Assembly: GCA_031259515.1 (NCBI GenBank)
Contig: JAIRLK010000144.1
Span: 1 to 13,471 of the forward strand
Origin: Treponema sp.
GTDB lineage: Bacteria; Spirochaetota; Spirochaetia; Treponematales; Breznakiellaceae
DNA: 13,471 nucleotides
Direction of reading: 5' to 3'
Below the pieces are notes generated by a model. The model ran no database searches. It had not been told where the DNA came from and was given only the letters and a program-made list of their open reading frames with translations. Both the position numbers and the translations under genes were made by a program. Positions within the stretch are counted from its first letter, which is position 1. Each line of letters starts with the position of its first letter. This document shows, piece by piece, positions 7,197 to 13,471 of this stretch.

Positions 7197-8314
7197 CGCC
7201 GTCTCTCCCGGACCCGTTCTTCCGATACTTTGCGTCCGTTTTCCCAGATTGCCCGGAGTATCACCCGGTCATCCATGTAGAGTTCCTCGATCTCCTGGTC
7301 CCCGGAAGTGCGGATCACCCGTTCAAGGACCCCCTTATTGATGTTCCGCTCCAAAATCCGGTCTCCCTCATCATTATACTCATACTCGGTTATCCGGTCG
7401 TCTTCCCCGGCTGCCCAATGCACCTGCGTCAGCCGGTTCCCGGACCAGGTATTCCGCAGTTCCCCAATAATCTCCCCCTCCTCGTTATGCCGGGTTTCCG
7501 TCAGAACACGACCACGGGCATCGGTGTTATAGAGTACCGCATCCCCCTTGCTCACCAGCACGTCCTGAAAGAATTCAGAACTGAGCGGCGGCGGCGCGGG
7601 CCTGACAAATTCGGTTTGCCGGGCCGCATCAAGGGCCAGGTGGGGAAAGGGCGCCCGTACCCGGTTATCCTCGGCTTCCCCGTCGCGGTGGTATATCCGC
7701 TCAACCGCCCGCAGGGAAGCGAAACGGCTGTACCGGTAGTAATCGGTACAAAAGGGTTCGGAGGGTTCGTCGGAAGCGGCCTTTTTTACCACGGTTTCGG
7801 CCCTCACCAAGGTCTTGTTAACATAAAAATAGGTAATAATCCGGGAAGCGCCGTCGGGATCTATCTGATATTCTTTGGCGATGCGATTTTCAGCAGTGTA
7901 AAGCTCAATAAACCCTGAAAGATCCGGTTCGCCTTCTTCCCCTTCTTCGTCTTCTTCCCCTTCCCCAACATCCTCCGCAGAAAGGGCGGCGTTGAATACC
8001 GCCACCAGCCGTATACGGTCGTCCGGGTCTTTAAACAGCCACTGCCGGCGGAATTCCTCCCCCGTTTTATAGAGGGTCCTCAGTTCCACCGAGTAGGAGG
8101 AATCAAAGAATTCCCTTAGCCGGTCGGGAATCGTGGAGGAAGGAACACGGTCTATCATCAAGGCGTATTTACCCCGCAGGGCAAAACGGGAATAGGCGGG
8201 ATCCAGGATCATCCCTGCGGCGTTGGAGACATACCAGCGGGGTTCCCCATAAAGCCCGGCGGCGCAGGCGGAAAGTACCGCGAGCAGGATGAACCGGCGC
8301 GGGGTATCAGCCAA
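7193..8314 (-). CDS. Putative lipoprotein of unknown function with YD-like repeats
   Basis: No function is recognised. The N-terminus is a signal sequence with two arginines, a hydrophobic core (FILLAVL) and a lipobox-like LSAC, predicting lipidation at Cys17; spirochaetal lipoboxes are relaxed, so ordinary signal-peptidase cleavage near LYG is the alternative. An acidic Glu/Asp/Gly tract lies at about 114-131. The C-terminal 100 residues contain short strand-turn units, such as YNTDARGRVLTETRHNEEGE and EYEYNDEGDRILERNINKG, resembling YD/RHS-type repeats. The start is uncertain. TTG 8314 is chosen because it gives a compact signal peptide, overlaps ftsY by only 8 bp and has GGGGAA about 10 bases upstream. 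ATG 8335 and ATG 8368 are in frame but reach further into ftsY. The stop overlaps lolC as ATGA, hinting at an envelope role tied to lipoprotein export. Confidence 0.75.
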   Translation of the reverse strand: MADTPRRFILLAVLSACAAGLYGEPRWYVSNAAGMILDPAYSRFALRGKYALMIDRVPSSTIPDRLREFFDSSYSVELRTLYKTGEEFRRQWLFKDPDDRIRLVAVFNAALSAEDVGEGEEDEEGEEGEPDLSGFIELYTAENRIAKEYQIDPDGASRIITYFYVNKTLVRAETVVKKAASDEPSEPFCTDYYRYSRFASLRAVERIYHRDGEAEDNRVRAPFPHLALDAARQTEFVRPAPPPLSSEFFQDVLVSKGDAVLYNTDARGRVLTETRHNEEGEIIGELRNTWSGNRLTQVHWAAGEDDRITEYEYNDEGDRILERNINKGVLERVIRTSGDQEIEELYMDDRVILRAIWENGRKVSEERVRERRR

Positions 8315-9206
8315 GCCCGACAAATTCCCCGGCATAGGAGGAGGGGTCAAAAGGCCGGATGTCCTCATACTTCTCGCCGTTGCAAATATACCGGGGCGGC
8401 AGCTTGAGCTCCTCCGCCAGGGAAAACACTACCCCGCCCCGGGCGGTGGAATCGAATTTGGTAAGTATCACCCCGTCCAATTTTACCGCTTCGTGAAATA
8501 TCTCCGCCTGGGCCAGGGCGTTCCGCCCGGTAGTGGCATCCAGAACCAGCCACTTGATATACCGCCCGCCCGCCGCTTTCGTTTCCACAACCCGGTCTAT
8601 TTTTTTCAGTTCCTCCACCAGGGCGGCCTTGGTATGCATACGCCCGGCGGTATCGGCGATGATAAGATCCCCTCCCCCGGCCAAGGCCGCTTCCAGGGCG
8701 TCGTATACCACCGCCGCCGGGTCTCCCCCCTGCTTGTGGGCCACTACCCGGATGCCCAGCCTTTCGCCGTGTATCTTGAGCTGGTCGATGGCAGCCGCCC
8801 GGAAGGTATCCGCCGCAGCCAGAATGGGCTTCCGGTTATCCCGCATCCGGTACCAGGAAGCCAGTTTGGCGGCGGAAGTGGTCTTCCCTACGCCGTTTAC
8901 GCCCAGGAGGAGGATAATGGCAAGCCCCCCGCCCTCCAGAAGATCCTTCGGTTTAGGGCCGCCCGACTCTCCCCGGGTAAGGGTATCCTCCAGAATGGCC
9001 GCCAGGACCCGGCGTACGCCTTCCGGTTCCGTGACTTTCTCCTTCCGGCACCGTTCCCGCAATTTTTCTACCGTGCGGTATGATTCGGCGGCGCCAAAAT
9101 CGCCTTCCACCAGGAGATCCGAAAGGTCTTCAAAAAACTCCTCTTTTACCGGGTCCCGGCGGCCAAAAAAATTTTTAAGCCGCTCCCTAAAACCTGCGAT
9201 CCCCAT
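8307..9206 (-). CDS. ftsY: FtsY, signal recognition particle receptor GTPase
   Basis: A 299-residue SRP receptor GTPase that receives ribosome-SRP complexes at the inner membrane and hands them to SecYEG. The N-terminal four-helix bundle (N domain, about 5-85) is followed by the G domain: G1 GVNGVGKTT (102-110), DTFRAAA (133-139), G3 DTAGR (185-189) and G4 TKFD (249-252). The C-terminal ICNGEKYEDIRPF replaces the more usual GxGE form. The long acidic A domain of E. coli FtsY is absent, as in many bacteria. ATG 9206 is preferred to GTG 9212 because GAGAGG lies 5 bases before it, and it starts 2 bp after the upstream TGA. It is distinguished from Ffh by the lack of an M domain. Confidence 0.96.
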   Translation of the reverse strand: MGIAGFRERLKNFFGRRDPVKEEFFEDLSDLLVEGDFGAAESYRTVEKLRERCRKEKVTEPEGVRRVLAAILEDTLTRGESGGPKPKDLLEGGGLAIILLLGVNGVGKTTSAAKLASWYRMRDNRKPILAAADTFRAAAIDQLKIHGERLGIRVVAHKQGGDPAAVVYDALEAALAGGGDLIIADTAGRMHTKAALVEELKKIDRVVETKAAGGRYIKWLVLDATTGRNALAQAEIFHEAVKLDGVILTKFDSTARGGVVFSLAEELKLPPRYICNGEKYEDIRPFDPSSYAGEFVGLG

Positions 9207-9208
9207 AT

Positions 9209-10696
9209 TCACCTCTCAAATTTCTTTGCCAATTTAGGCTCATATTTGGTAGAAATTACCATATATACGGCCTCCCGAATAAAAGTCTCCAACAGGAAAC
9301 CTCCCGCGACGGCTATGACGCCTTTACTGACGTAGGATAAGGTCAGGGCCCTGTCGTACAATTCAGGATTCGCGGTCGCGTTATACGTATTGGTCATGGT
9401 AGTGGACAATCCATATATCACATAGGCGGCGGGAAGGAACAGCCAGAATCTGCCGTAGGCGCCGTAAAATTTTCGTCTGACGGTGTTTATTTCCTTTTCC
9501 CCCTTGGGCGCCAGAAGCCGCAAGGAAACCCTATTGACCCGGCCCGGCTCCGCGCCGCCTGAAAGGATAGCCTGGGCGCGGGTTCCCTCCGGCGTATCCA
9601 CCCGGAGGTATTCGTAGTGATTGAGGGCCAGAGCAATCCTTTGGGGCGTTTCCCCAAGGTACAGTGCGCCCCGGTAAAGAGAACCGCCGGAACCGGGAGG
9701 CAGTTCCACGGTGAAAATTGATTCCGCCAAAGGGGTAAGCTGTAAGGACAATTCCGCCAGTTCCTCCGCCGCCAATTCCAGGGAAAAGGTCTGGGTGTTG
9801 TAGCCCTCCACGTACACCGAAACCTCCGCCGGACCGGGAGCGCGTTCCAGTATTTCGGTCTTGCCCCTTCCCGCATAGGATTTATTGATCAGCACCATGG
9901 CGTTTTCAGGCGCCGCCGTTACCTGTATACGCGCCGGTTCCGTCCCCGCGATGACCGCGGTCAGGCGGTCCGAAATTTCTTCCGCCGCGATGTTGATATC
10001 CTCCGGCGAGAAGATGTCGCTGTCTTCATAAATATATGCATCAGCATAAAACGCATAGACCCGCAAGACAATATAGACACGGCCATGAAATTCAGAGACC
10101 TTCCCGGAAAGAAAGGCGTCGGCGTTCTGGTTTATGCAGAACCGTTTTTCCCTGCCGGGATCCGGCGCCGCGGGAAACACCCCTTGTCCATTCTCCCCGG
10201 TCAGCTTAAAACCCGGCTTGCTTCCTACCTCCGGGATCAAGGCTTCGGTTTTTTTTAAGTCTGCTTCCAGTTGGGCTATTTCTTTGTCGATGGCCTCCAG
10301 AGACCGGCGGTAACGCCAGCCTGCGCCGCCCTGGTATAAAAGTAAATCCCGCTGATCCCGTTTAGTCATCAGCTTTTTCCCCGCCTCACGGCGCGCCATG
10401 GACCAGGCCGCGCCTTCATAATAGGTATATTCCGGAAAAACCCTGATACGGTATTCCAGCGCCTTGAGGGAACTCACCAGCTTCGCCTGCAAGACTTCGC
10501 CGATAATCCGTCTGGCCGGGGGAAGGGCGGAAACATCCAGGGCGGTAACGCAGAACACCCATTCGGTATTGATAGGATCCGGACGGACCTCGCTTTCGGC
10601 CTTCCCTTTCCCAAACGCCCGGTGGGGGAAAAGGGCGAAGACAGCCGCCCCCAGGAGGAGGATAAAAACACGAACCGGAAGCCGCCGCTTACGCAC
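9209..10696 (-). CDS. PEGA-domain membrane-anchored envelope protein, function unknown
   Basis: A 495-residue protein with no assigned function. An N-terminal signal sequence (RKRRLPVRVFILLLGAAVF) is followed by a domain of about 230 residues with a short coiled-coil-like stretch (about 130-152). A PEGA-type beta domain lies at about 255-322 (RIQVTAAPENAMVLINKSY, then EVSVYVEGYNTQTFSLEL). A second, weaker PEGA-like unit lies at about 328-395 (LYRGALYLGETPQRIALAL). Two C-terminal hydrophobic segments lie near 416-434 and 456-480. PEGA domains are common in surface or periplasmic proteins and suggest protein or cell-wall binding. GTG 10696 is chosen because it overlaps the prfB stop by only 8 bp and puts the basic n-region at the start; the frame is open further upstream inside prfB. 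It sits between prfB and ftsY in the operon. Confidence 0.75.
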   Translation of the reverse strand: MRKRRLPVRVFILLLGAAVFALFPHRAFGKGKAESEVRPDPINTEWVFCVTALDVSALPPARRIIGEVLQAKLVSSLKALEYRIRVFPEYTYYEGAAWSMARREAGKKLMTKRDQRDLLLYQGGAGWRYRRSLEAIDKEIAQLEADLKKTEALIPEVGSKPGFKLTGENGQGVFPAAPDPGREKRFCINQNADAFLSGKVSEFHGRVYIVLRVYAFYADAYIYEDSDIFSPEDINIAAEEISDRLTAVIAGTEPARIQVTAAPENAMVLINKSYAGRGKTEILERAPGPAEVSVYVEGYNTQTFSLELAAEELAELSLQLTPLAESIFTVELPPGSGGSLYRGALYLGETPQRIALALNHYEYLRVDTPEGTRAQAILSGGAEPGRVNRVSLRLLAPKGEKEINTVRRKFYGAYGRFWLFLPAAYVIYGLSTTMTNTYNATANPELYDRALTLSYVSKGVIAVAGGFLLETFIREAVYMVISTKYEPKLAKKFER

Positions 10697-11799
10697 GGGC
10701 GTTGTTCCATGCAAAACGCAGATACTCCTCAATAAAATAATCAATATCTCCGTCCATCACCGCCTGTATGTTTCCAACTTCCGCCTTAGTCCGGTAATCC
10801 TTGACCAGGGTATACGGCTGAAAAACATAGGACCGAATCTGGTTTCCCCAGGAAATATCCTTCTTTTCCTGGGCGAATCTTTCGTTTTCCTTTTCCTTTT
10901 CCTGCCGGTAGTATTCGTAAAGCCGGGCTTTAAGCATACTCATAGCGATGGCCCGGTTTTTGATCTGGCTCCGCTCGTTCTGACAGGCAACCACGATTCC
11001 GGTGGGAAGGTGGGTAAAGCGGACGGCGCTGTCGGTTTTATTCACATGCTGCCCCCCGGCGCCTCCGGACCGGTAGGTATCCACCCGCAGGTCTTCGGGC
11101 CGGATTTCCACCGCTATGGTATCGTCTATAACCGGAAAGACATAGGCCGACGCAAAAGAGGTATGCCGCCGCGCGTTGGCATCAAAAGGGGAAATCCTCA
11201 CCAGCCGGTGTACCCCGGACTCCCCTTTAAGATATCCGTAGGCGTAATCCCCGTCTATGCGGCAGGTGGCGGATTTAACGCCCCCTTCAGCCTCCAGGCG
11301 GTCCACCTCTTCAACGGCAAACCCCTTCCGTTCCGCCCACCGGAGGTACATCCGGTACAGCATCTGGGACCAGTCGCAGGCTTCGGTTCCCCCCGCTCCT
11401 GAATGGATGGTAAGGAAACAGCCGTTTTTATCCACTTCGCCGGGCATGAGCTCAAAGATGTTTTGCTTCCCGTACCGCCTGGAGAGGTCCTCAAGCTCAT
11501 GCTCAATTTCCGCGCTCTGGGATTCATCCCCCGCATCCACCGCCAATTCCAAAAGGACCGACAGATCATCTATCTTTGCTTTAAGTTCTTTCCAGGGTTC
11601 ATAGCGGCTTTTAAGGGCCTTGAGTTCTCCCATAGCCTTTTCCGCCGCGGCGGGATCGTCCCAGAAATGTTCATCCCCGGTTCGCCCTTCCAACTCCGCT
11701 ATTCTGCTTCCAAAAGAAGCCCCCTCAAAGACGCCTCCAGGTTTCTTCGATTCGCCCCCGCAGTTCCGCGACGGGACTTCCTAATTCCAATAACAACAT
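10689..11799 (-). CDS. prfB: Peptide chain release factor 2 (RF2) with programmed +1 frameshift
   Basis: RF2 ends translation at UGA and UAA codons. The zero frame starts at ATG 11799 (AAGGAG 8 bases upstream) and encodes 24 residues beginning MLLLELGSPV before TGA at 11727-11725. A +1 shift that skips the base at 11727 joins it to the main frame (11726 to 10689), giving 369 residues, close to the usual RF2 length of about 365. The RF2-type tripeptide SPF (203-205) and the catalytic GGQ (248-250, in RSGGAGGQHVNK) are intact. SPF separates RF2 from RF1. Sequence on both sides of the shift matches the RF2 N-terminal helix pattern, so the stop is a recoding site and not damage. It is the first gene of the seven-gene operon. 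Confidence 0.96.
11724..11738 (-). promoter_or_regulatory. prfB autoregulatory +1 frameshift site
   Basis: On the minus strand GGAGG (11738-11734), three bases, CTT (11730-11728) and TGA (11727-11725) reproduce the RF2 recoding signal: an internal Shine-Dalgarno three bases before a slippery CUU followed by UGA. When RF2 is scarce, the ribosome pauses at UGA, slips to UUU and continues with GAG (Glu). The base after UGA is G here instead of the C found in E. coli. Confidence 0.93.
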
Positions 11800-11820
11800 G
11801 GCGATCACTCCTTACCCTCT

Positions 11821-11849
11821 AGAGTATGAAAAAGCGCATACCCTGTCAA
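11821..11849 (-). promoter_or_regulatory. Predicted sigma-70-type promoter of prfB operon
   Basis: Minus strand: perfect -35 TTGACA (11849-11844), a 17-bp spacer and a weak -10 TACTCT (11826-11821). This lies about 20 bp before the prfB ATG, giving a very short leader that just includes the AAGGAG ribosome binding site. The -10 match is only 3 of 6, so the exact start point is uncertain. Confidence 0.5.
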
Positions 11850-12185
11850 AGGGGCCTTGCGGCGGGCTAACGCCGCGCCTGAGTTCCGCACCCCCGGCTT
11901 TCCCGGTTCCTGACCGTGAAAACCGCCGGTTTTTTTTCACCGGGTATTGTTTTTTTATCGTTTTGCGGTATAGCGGTATATTAGAACGTATCGGTTTATA
12001 GAGCAGTTAGTTTCGCCGGCGCGGGTCGGCGGCTCGTTAAGGAGATGGATGATGGGCGGTTGCTTGAAGAGAGCGGTTTTCTCTGCGGTGCCTACAGCGT
12101 CTAAAATTTTGCCCCCACCCACCCCCATATGCACTAATTTAACAGGTGTTGCACATCTGATACCGTATTTTCCCTTTCCTTTTTT
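11850..12185. other. Non-coding spacer between prfB promoter and IS1 remnant
   Basis: No convincing gene. GCGGCG and CGCCGC around a 6-base loop (about 11858-11877) could form a stem just upstream of the -35. A stem flanking 11917-11940 (GTGAAAACCG against CGGTTTTTTTTCAC, with bulged Ts) ends in a T-rich run on the plus strand and resembles a terminator, but no plus-strand gene reads into it. A short plus-strand ORF starts at 12049 behind AAGGAG and runs into the IS1 end; it may be chance or a disrupted gene. Confidence 0.4.
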
Positions 12186-12209
12186 GGTAATGTTCTTGAC
12201 TTATTAATA
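12186..12209 (+). repeat. IS1-like left terminal inverted repeat
   Basis: The sequence starting GGTAATGTTCTTGACTTATT resembles the E. coli IS1 end (GGTGATGCTGCCAACTTACT) in spacing and at most positions, and lies 68 bp before the insA start, as in IS1. The right-hand copy was not found. Confidence 0.6.
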
Positions 12210-12225
12210 TAAAATGGGATATACT
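12196..12225 (+). promoter_or_regulatory. Predicted insA promoter inside IS1 left end
   Basis: TTGACT (12196-12201), an 18-bp spacer and TATACT (12220-12225). The -35 lies inside the terminal repeat, the arrangement known for IS1. GGAGAGG (12241-12247) then precedes the insA ATG at 12254. It may still fire, transcribing only pseudogene sequence. Confidence 0.6.
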
Positions 12226-12253
12226 GTACGAAAACCTTCAGGAGAGGAAAGCA

Positions 12254-12440
12254 ATGGTAGCAGTAGCATTAAAATGTCCGTTTTGCGGGAGTGAGGATGT
12301 CCGCCCGTACGGCACTTCAAACGGTAAAAAGCGGTATGCCGGTAATAATCTCATCCTGTTCCCATAAAACATGTTACGCGGAATACACGTATAACGGTTG
12401 CAAGCCTGATGTAAAGAAAGCCATAATCAAATGGGCGCTT
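12254..12440 (+). pseudogene. IS1-family insA, 5' part, frameshifted
   Basis: From ATG 12254 the frame gives a zinc-finger-like start (VALKCPFCGSEDVRPYG, then GKKRY) typical of InsA, the IS1 DNA-binding protein, and stops at 12365-12367. The family sequence resumes in another frame as SCSHKTCYAEYTYNGCKPDV, so a single-base change, probably an extra A near 12352, broke the gene. Homology ends at KWAL (12440), where the inverted segment begins. The usual second half of InsA does not follow on this strand. Confidence 0.75.
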
Positions 12441-12746
12441 AAGCGGCTCAAGCAATTCCATCAGTTTATCAAGATTCTTATGTTCCTTCGCCCCAAACCA
12501 GAAAGCCGCAACTTCTCCCGTGTCGTGGTCAATGACCCGCCACAGTCAGATTTGATGCCCCTTATCGTGATAAAAACTCCTCATTTCGTCCATTTCAAGG
12601 CGAATAGGGACCTTTTTATGGGATTCAAGCTATTCTTTGTTCACCTACTCTATCTTTTCCTCTTTTTTTTAATTCCTTTATCACCGTATCGTGCTTACCC
12701 CTCATTCCCATGCTATTGCCCGTATCCCAGCCCCCCACAACCATGG
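12438..12746 (-). pseudogene. IS1-family insA 3' part and insB 5' part, inverted and degenerate
   Basis: Minus-strand reading gives, in order, GKHDTVIKELKKR (end of InsA), then in another frame LESHKKVPIRLEMDEMRSFY and HDTGEVAAFWFGAKEHKNLDK, ending at LMELLEPLK. These are characteristic of the InsB transposase with its first catalytic acidic region (EMDEM). At least two in-frame stops interrupt it, one after HDKGHQI and one just before LESHKK. An A8 run (12670-12663) lies where IS1 elements carry their frameshift slippery run. The C-terminal half of InsB is missing. Confidence 0.75.
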
Positions 12747-12949
12747 TCACAAACGACTCTTGCATAACTGCTTGTGCAGTTTTCAGGAAAATAGCCGAAG
12801 TATATGTCGACAGAACTGTGTTTGTTGTACTGGACAATGCGAAATATCAAAAGTGTGGTATCACCAGAGAATTGGCGGAACATCCAGGCATCAACATGGT
12901 ATTCATTCCGCTATATTCTCCCACTGCGGAACGGGAAAAAATCCCTTAG
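12743..12949 (+). pseudogene. IS630-family DDE transposase fragment
   Basis: The frame from ATG 12743 to TAG 12947-12949 encodes FRKIAEVYVDRTVFVVLDNA, KYQKCGITRELAEHPGIN and MVFIPLYSP. This is the central part of IS630/Tc1-type transposases, with the second catalytic Asp in VVLDNA. After YSP the family's NLIE segment, with the catalytic Glu, is missing and unrelated sequence runs to the stop. The N-terminal half, with the first Asp, is also missing. Confidence 0.78.
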
Positions 12950-12953
12950 CAAC

Positions 12954-12992
12954 TGAGGTTGTTCCAAAACTTCAGTTTTTGGAACAGGCTCA
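12954..12992. terminator. Long hairpin downstream of ABC permease gene
   Basis: The two 16-base arms (12954-12969 and 12977-12992) pair around a 7-base loop with one G-G mismatch and one G-T wobble. The inner nine pairs (GTTCCAAAA with TTTTGGAAC) are perfect. It starts 5 bp beyond the permease TAA. There is no T run after the stem on the minus strand, so it may be an mRNA-end stabiliser, a weak terminator or a dispersed palindromic repeat. Confidence 0.45.
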
Positions 12993-12997
12993 ACTGA

Positions 12998-13471
12998 TTA
13001 TCCCTTTATAGAACCTATCATAACGCCCTGGATAAAATATTTTTGAATGAACGGGTAGATCATCATGACCGGCAGACTGGCGACGATTATAAGGCTGTAT
13101 TTGAGCAGATCCGCAAGCCCCTGTTTCGCCGCCATCAGTTCGGGATCGACGATAGCCCCCGCGTCAATGGTATTGGCGATTAATATATCCCGGAGCACAA
13201 TCTGTAGAGGAAAGAGGTTTTTGTCCATAAGATACAGGAATGCGTTGAAATATGCGTTCCAGTGGGCTACCGCGTAATAAAGGGTAATAACCGCGATAAC
13301 CGCCTTGGAAAGGGGTAATACGCAGTGCCAAAAGTACTGTATGTCGGAACATCCGTCTATATCCGCCGCTTCTTTCAGTTCCGCAGGAATACTGTTCCCT
13401 ATAAAAGTCCGGGTAATGATCATGTTATATATACCGATAGCACCGGGGATAAGCATGGCCCAGCGGGTGTT
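12998..13471 (-). CDS. CUT1-family ABC transporter permease, 5' end outside window
   Basis: The C-terminal 157 residues of a MalG/LplC-type inner-membrane permease; family members are about 280-300 residues, so roughly half is seen. The cytoplasmic EAA loop (ELKEAADIDGCSDIQYFW, then LPLSKAVIAV) contacts the transporter's ATPase. Hydrophobic segments around VIAVITLYYAVAHWNAYF and YSLIIVASLPVMMIYPF and the typical ending IQKYFIQGVMIGSIKG place it among carbohydrate or oligosaccharide uptake systems. The frame is open to the window edge and reads NTRWAMLIPGAIG there. A partner permease and a solute-binding protein would be expected nearby but are not in the window. The substrate cannot be deduced. 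The IS debris lies directly beyond its 3' end. Confidence 0.92.
   Translation of the reverse strand, partial: NTRWAMLIPGAIGIYNMIITRTFIGNSIPAELKEAADIDGCSDIQYFWHCVLPLSKAVIAVITLYYAVAHWNAYFNAFLYLMDKNLFPLQIVLRDILIANTIDAGAIVDPELMAAKQGLADLLKYSLIIVASLPVMMIYPFIQKYFIQGVMIGSIKG

Larger units (their letters stand above)
12186..12949. mobile_element. Composite of IS1- and IS630-family remnants
   Basis: The segment holds three transposase fragments in the order insA 5' part (plus), insA 3' part joined to insB 5' part (minus), and an IS630-type DDE fragment (plus). None is intact and each carries frameshifts, stops or truncation. The left boundary is an IS1-like terminal repeat at 12186. No matching right IS1 end is seen. 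The simplest reading is an IS1 copy whose internal part (about 12438-12746) was inverted, with the rest of insB lost and replaced by an IS630 remnant. Confidence 0.75.

Noticed and set aside
7100..7341. Frames near 7105-7341 on the plus strand as a small gene at the lolC/lipoprotein junction
   Set aside because: Antisense to an ATGA-coupled gene junction with no initiation signal.
8289..9083. 264-residue plus-strand open frame
   Set aside because: Antisense to ftsY and without recognisable domains.
10464..11402. 312-residue plus-strand open frame
   Set aside because: Antisense to prfB and the start of the PEGA gene; composition reflects the opposite strand.
11725..11727. In-frame stop in prfB as a sign of a pseudogene
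   Set aside because: The stop lies in the conserved RF2 recoding signal, and the protein on both sides is normal.
11917..11940. Terminator-like stem with a T run on the plus strand
   Set aside because: No plus-strand gene lies upstream to be terminated and the stem needs bulged bases; noted only in the spacer description.
12049..12206. Short plus-strand ORF behind AAGGAG running into the IS1 end
   Set aside because: Proline-rich, unrecognised, and its end is created by the IS sequence; too weak to call a gene, though it could be the start of a disrupted one.
12625..12837. 70-residue minus-strand ORF beginning MSSTTNTVL
   Set aside because: Only its second half matches InsA; the first half reads antisense through the IS630 fragment, so it is a chance fusion and not a gene.
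1..13471. CRISPR array, tRNA or rRNA gene
   Set aside because: No regularly spaced repeats, cloverleaf-like sequence or rRNA signature was seen on reading both strands.

Overview
The window looks like a chromosomal segment of a spirochaete, most likely a free-living or gut treponeme. The evidence is a complete lolCDE-type lipoprotein exporter, a PEGA-domain envelope protein, a sensory-type [FeFe]-hydrogenase operon of the kind found in H2-metabolising anaerobes, and IS1- and IS630-family debris. No taxonomic marker gene is present, so this is inference. Every convincing intact gene lies on the minus strand. The plus strand carries only IS remnants and one doubtful micro-ORF.

Region 1 (1-3560) is an H2-sensing operon read right to left. 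It starts with an unrecognised 61-residue ORF, which overlaps by ATGA a hydrogenase-like sensor (two 4Fe-4S motifs, H-cluster domain, extra Fe-S motif, PAS). A SpoIIE/PP2C-type phosphatase follows, then a NuoE-like [2Fe-2S] subunit cut by the left edge. Junctions are tight and two Shine-Dalgarno sequences overlap the preceding stop codon. A perfect 12+12 bp AT-rich inverted repeat lies in the promoter region. The likely logic is that the H-cluster domain senses H2 or redox state and passes it through PAS to the phosphatase, while the NuoE-like protein probably begins the structural genes of an electron-bifurcating hydrogenase outside the window.

Region 2 (3561-3824) is a short spacer with one possible 55-residue very basic ORF.

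Region 3 (3825-11850) is a compact seven-gene operon, also right to left: prfB (RF2, with an intact programmed +1 frameshift), a PEGA-domain membrane-anchored protein, ftsY, a putative lipoprotein, then lolC, lolD and lolE. Most stops and starts overlap or nearly touch. The set joins translation termination, SRP-dependent membrane targeting and lipoprotein release. A TTGACA-type promoter lies just upstream of prfB.

Region 4 (11850-12997) is non-coding sequence followed by a mobile-element graveyard. It holds an IS1-family left end with terminal repeat, promoter and the 5' part of insA, then an inverted IS1 segment (insA 3' part and insB 5' part, minus strand), then an IS630-family transposase fragment. 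The first IS1 breakpoint falls on a 10-bp palindrome.

Region 5 (12954-13471) holds a long hairpin and the 3' end of a sugar-type (CUT1) ABC transporter permease, cut by the right edge.

No rRNA, tRNA, CRISPR array or intact mobile element was seen. No clearly new defence or biosynthetic system is evident. The most worthwhile novelties are the small ORF, the operator-like palindrome and the unusual H-cluster motifs of the hydrogenase sensor operon, and the two unassigned envelope proteins in the prfB-ftsY-lol operon.
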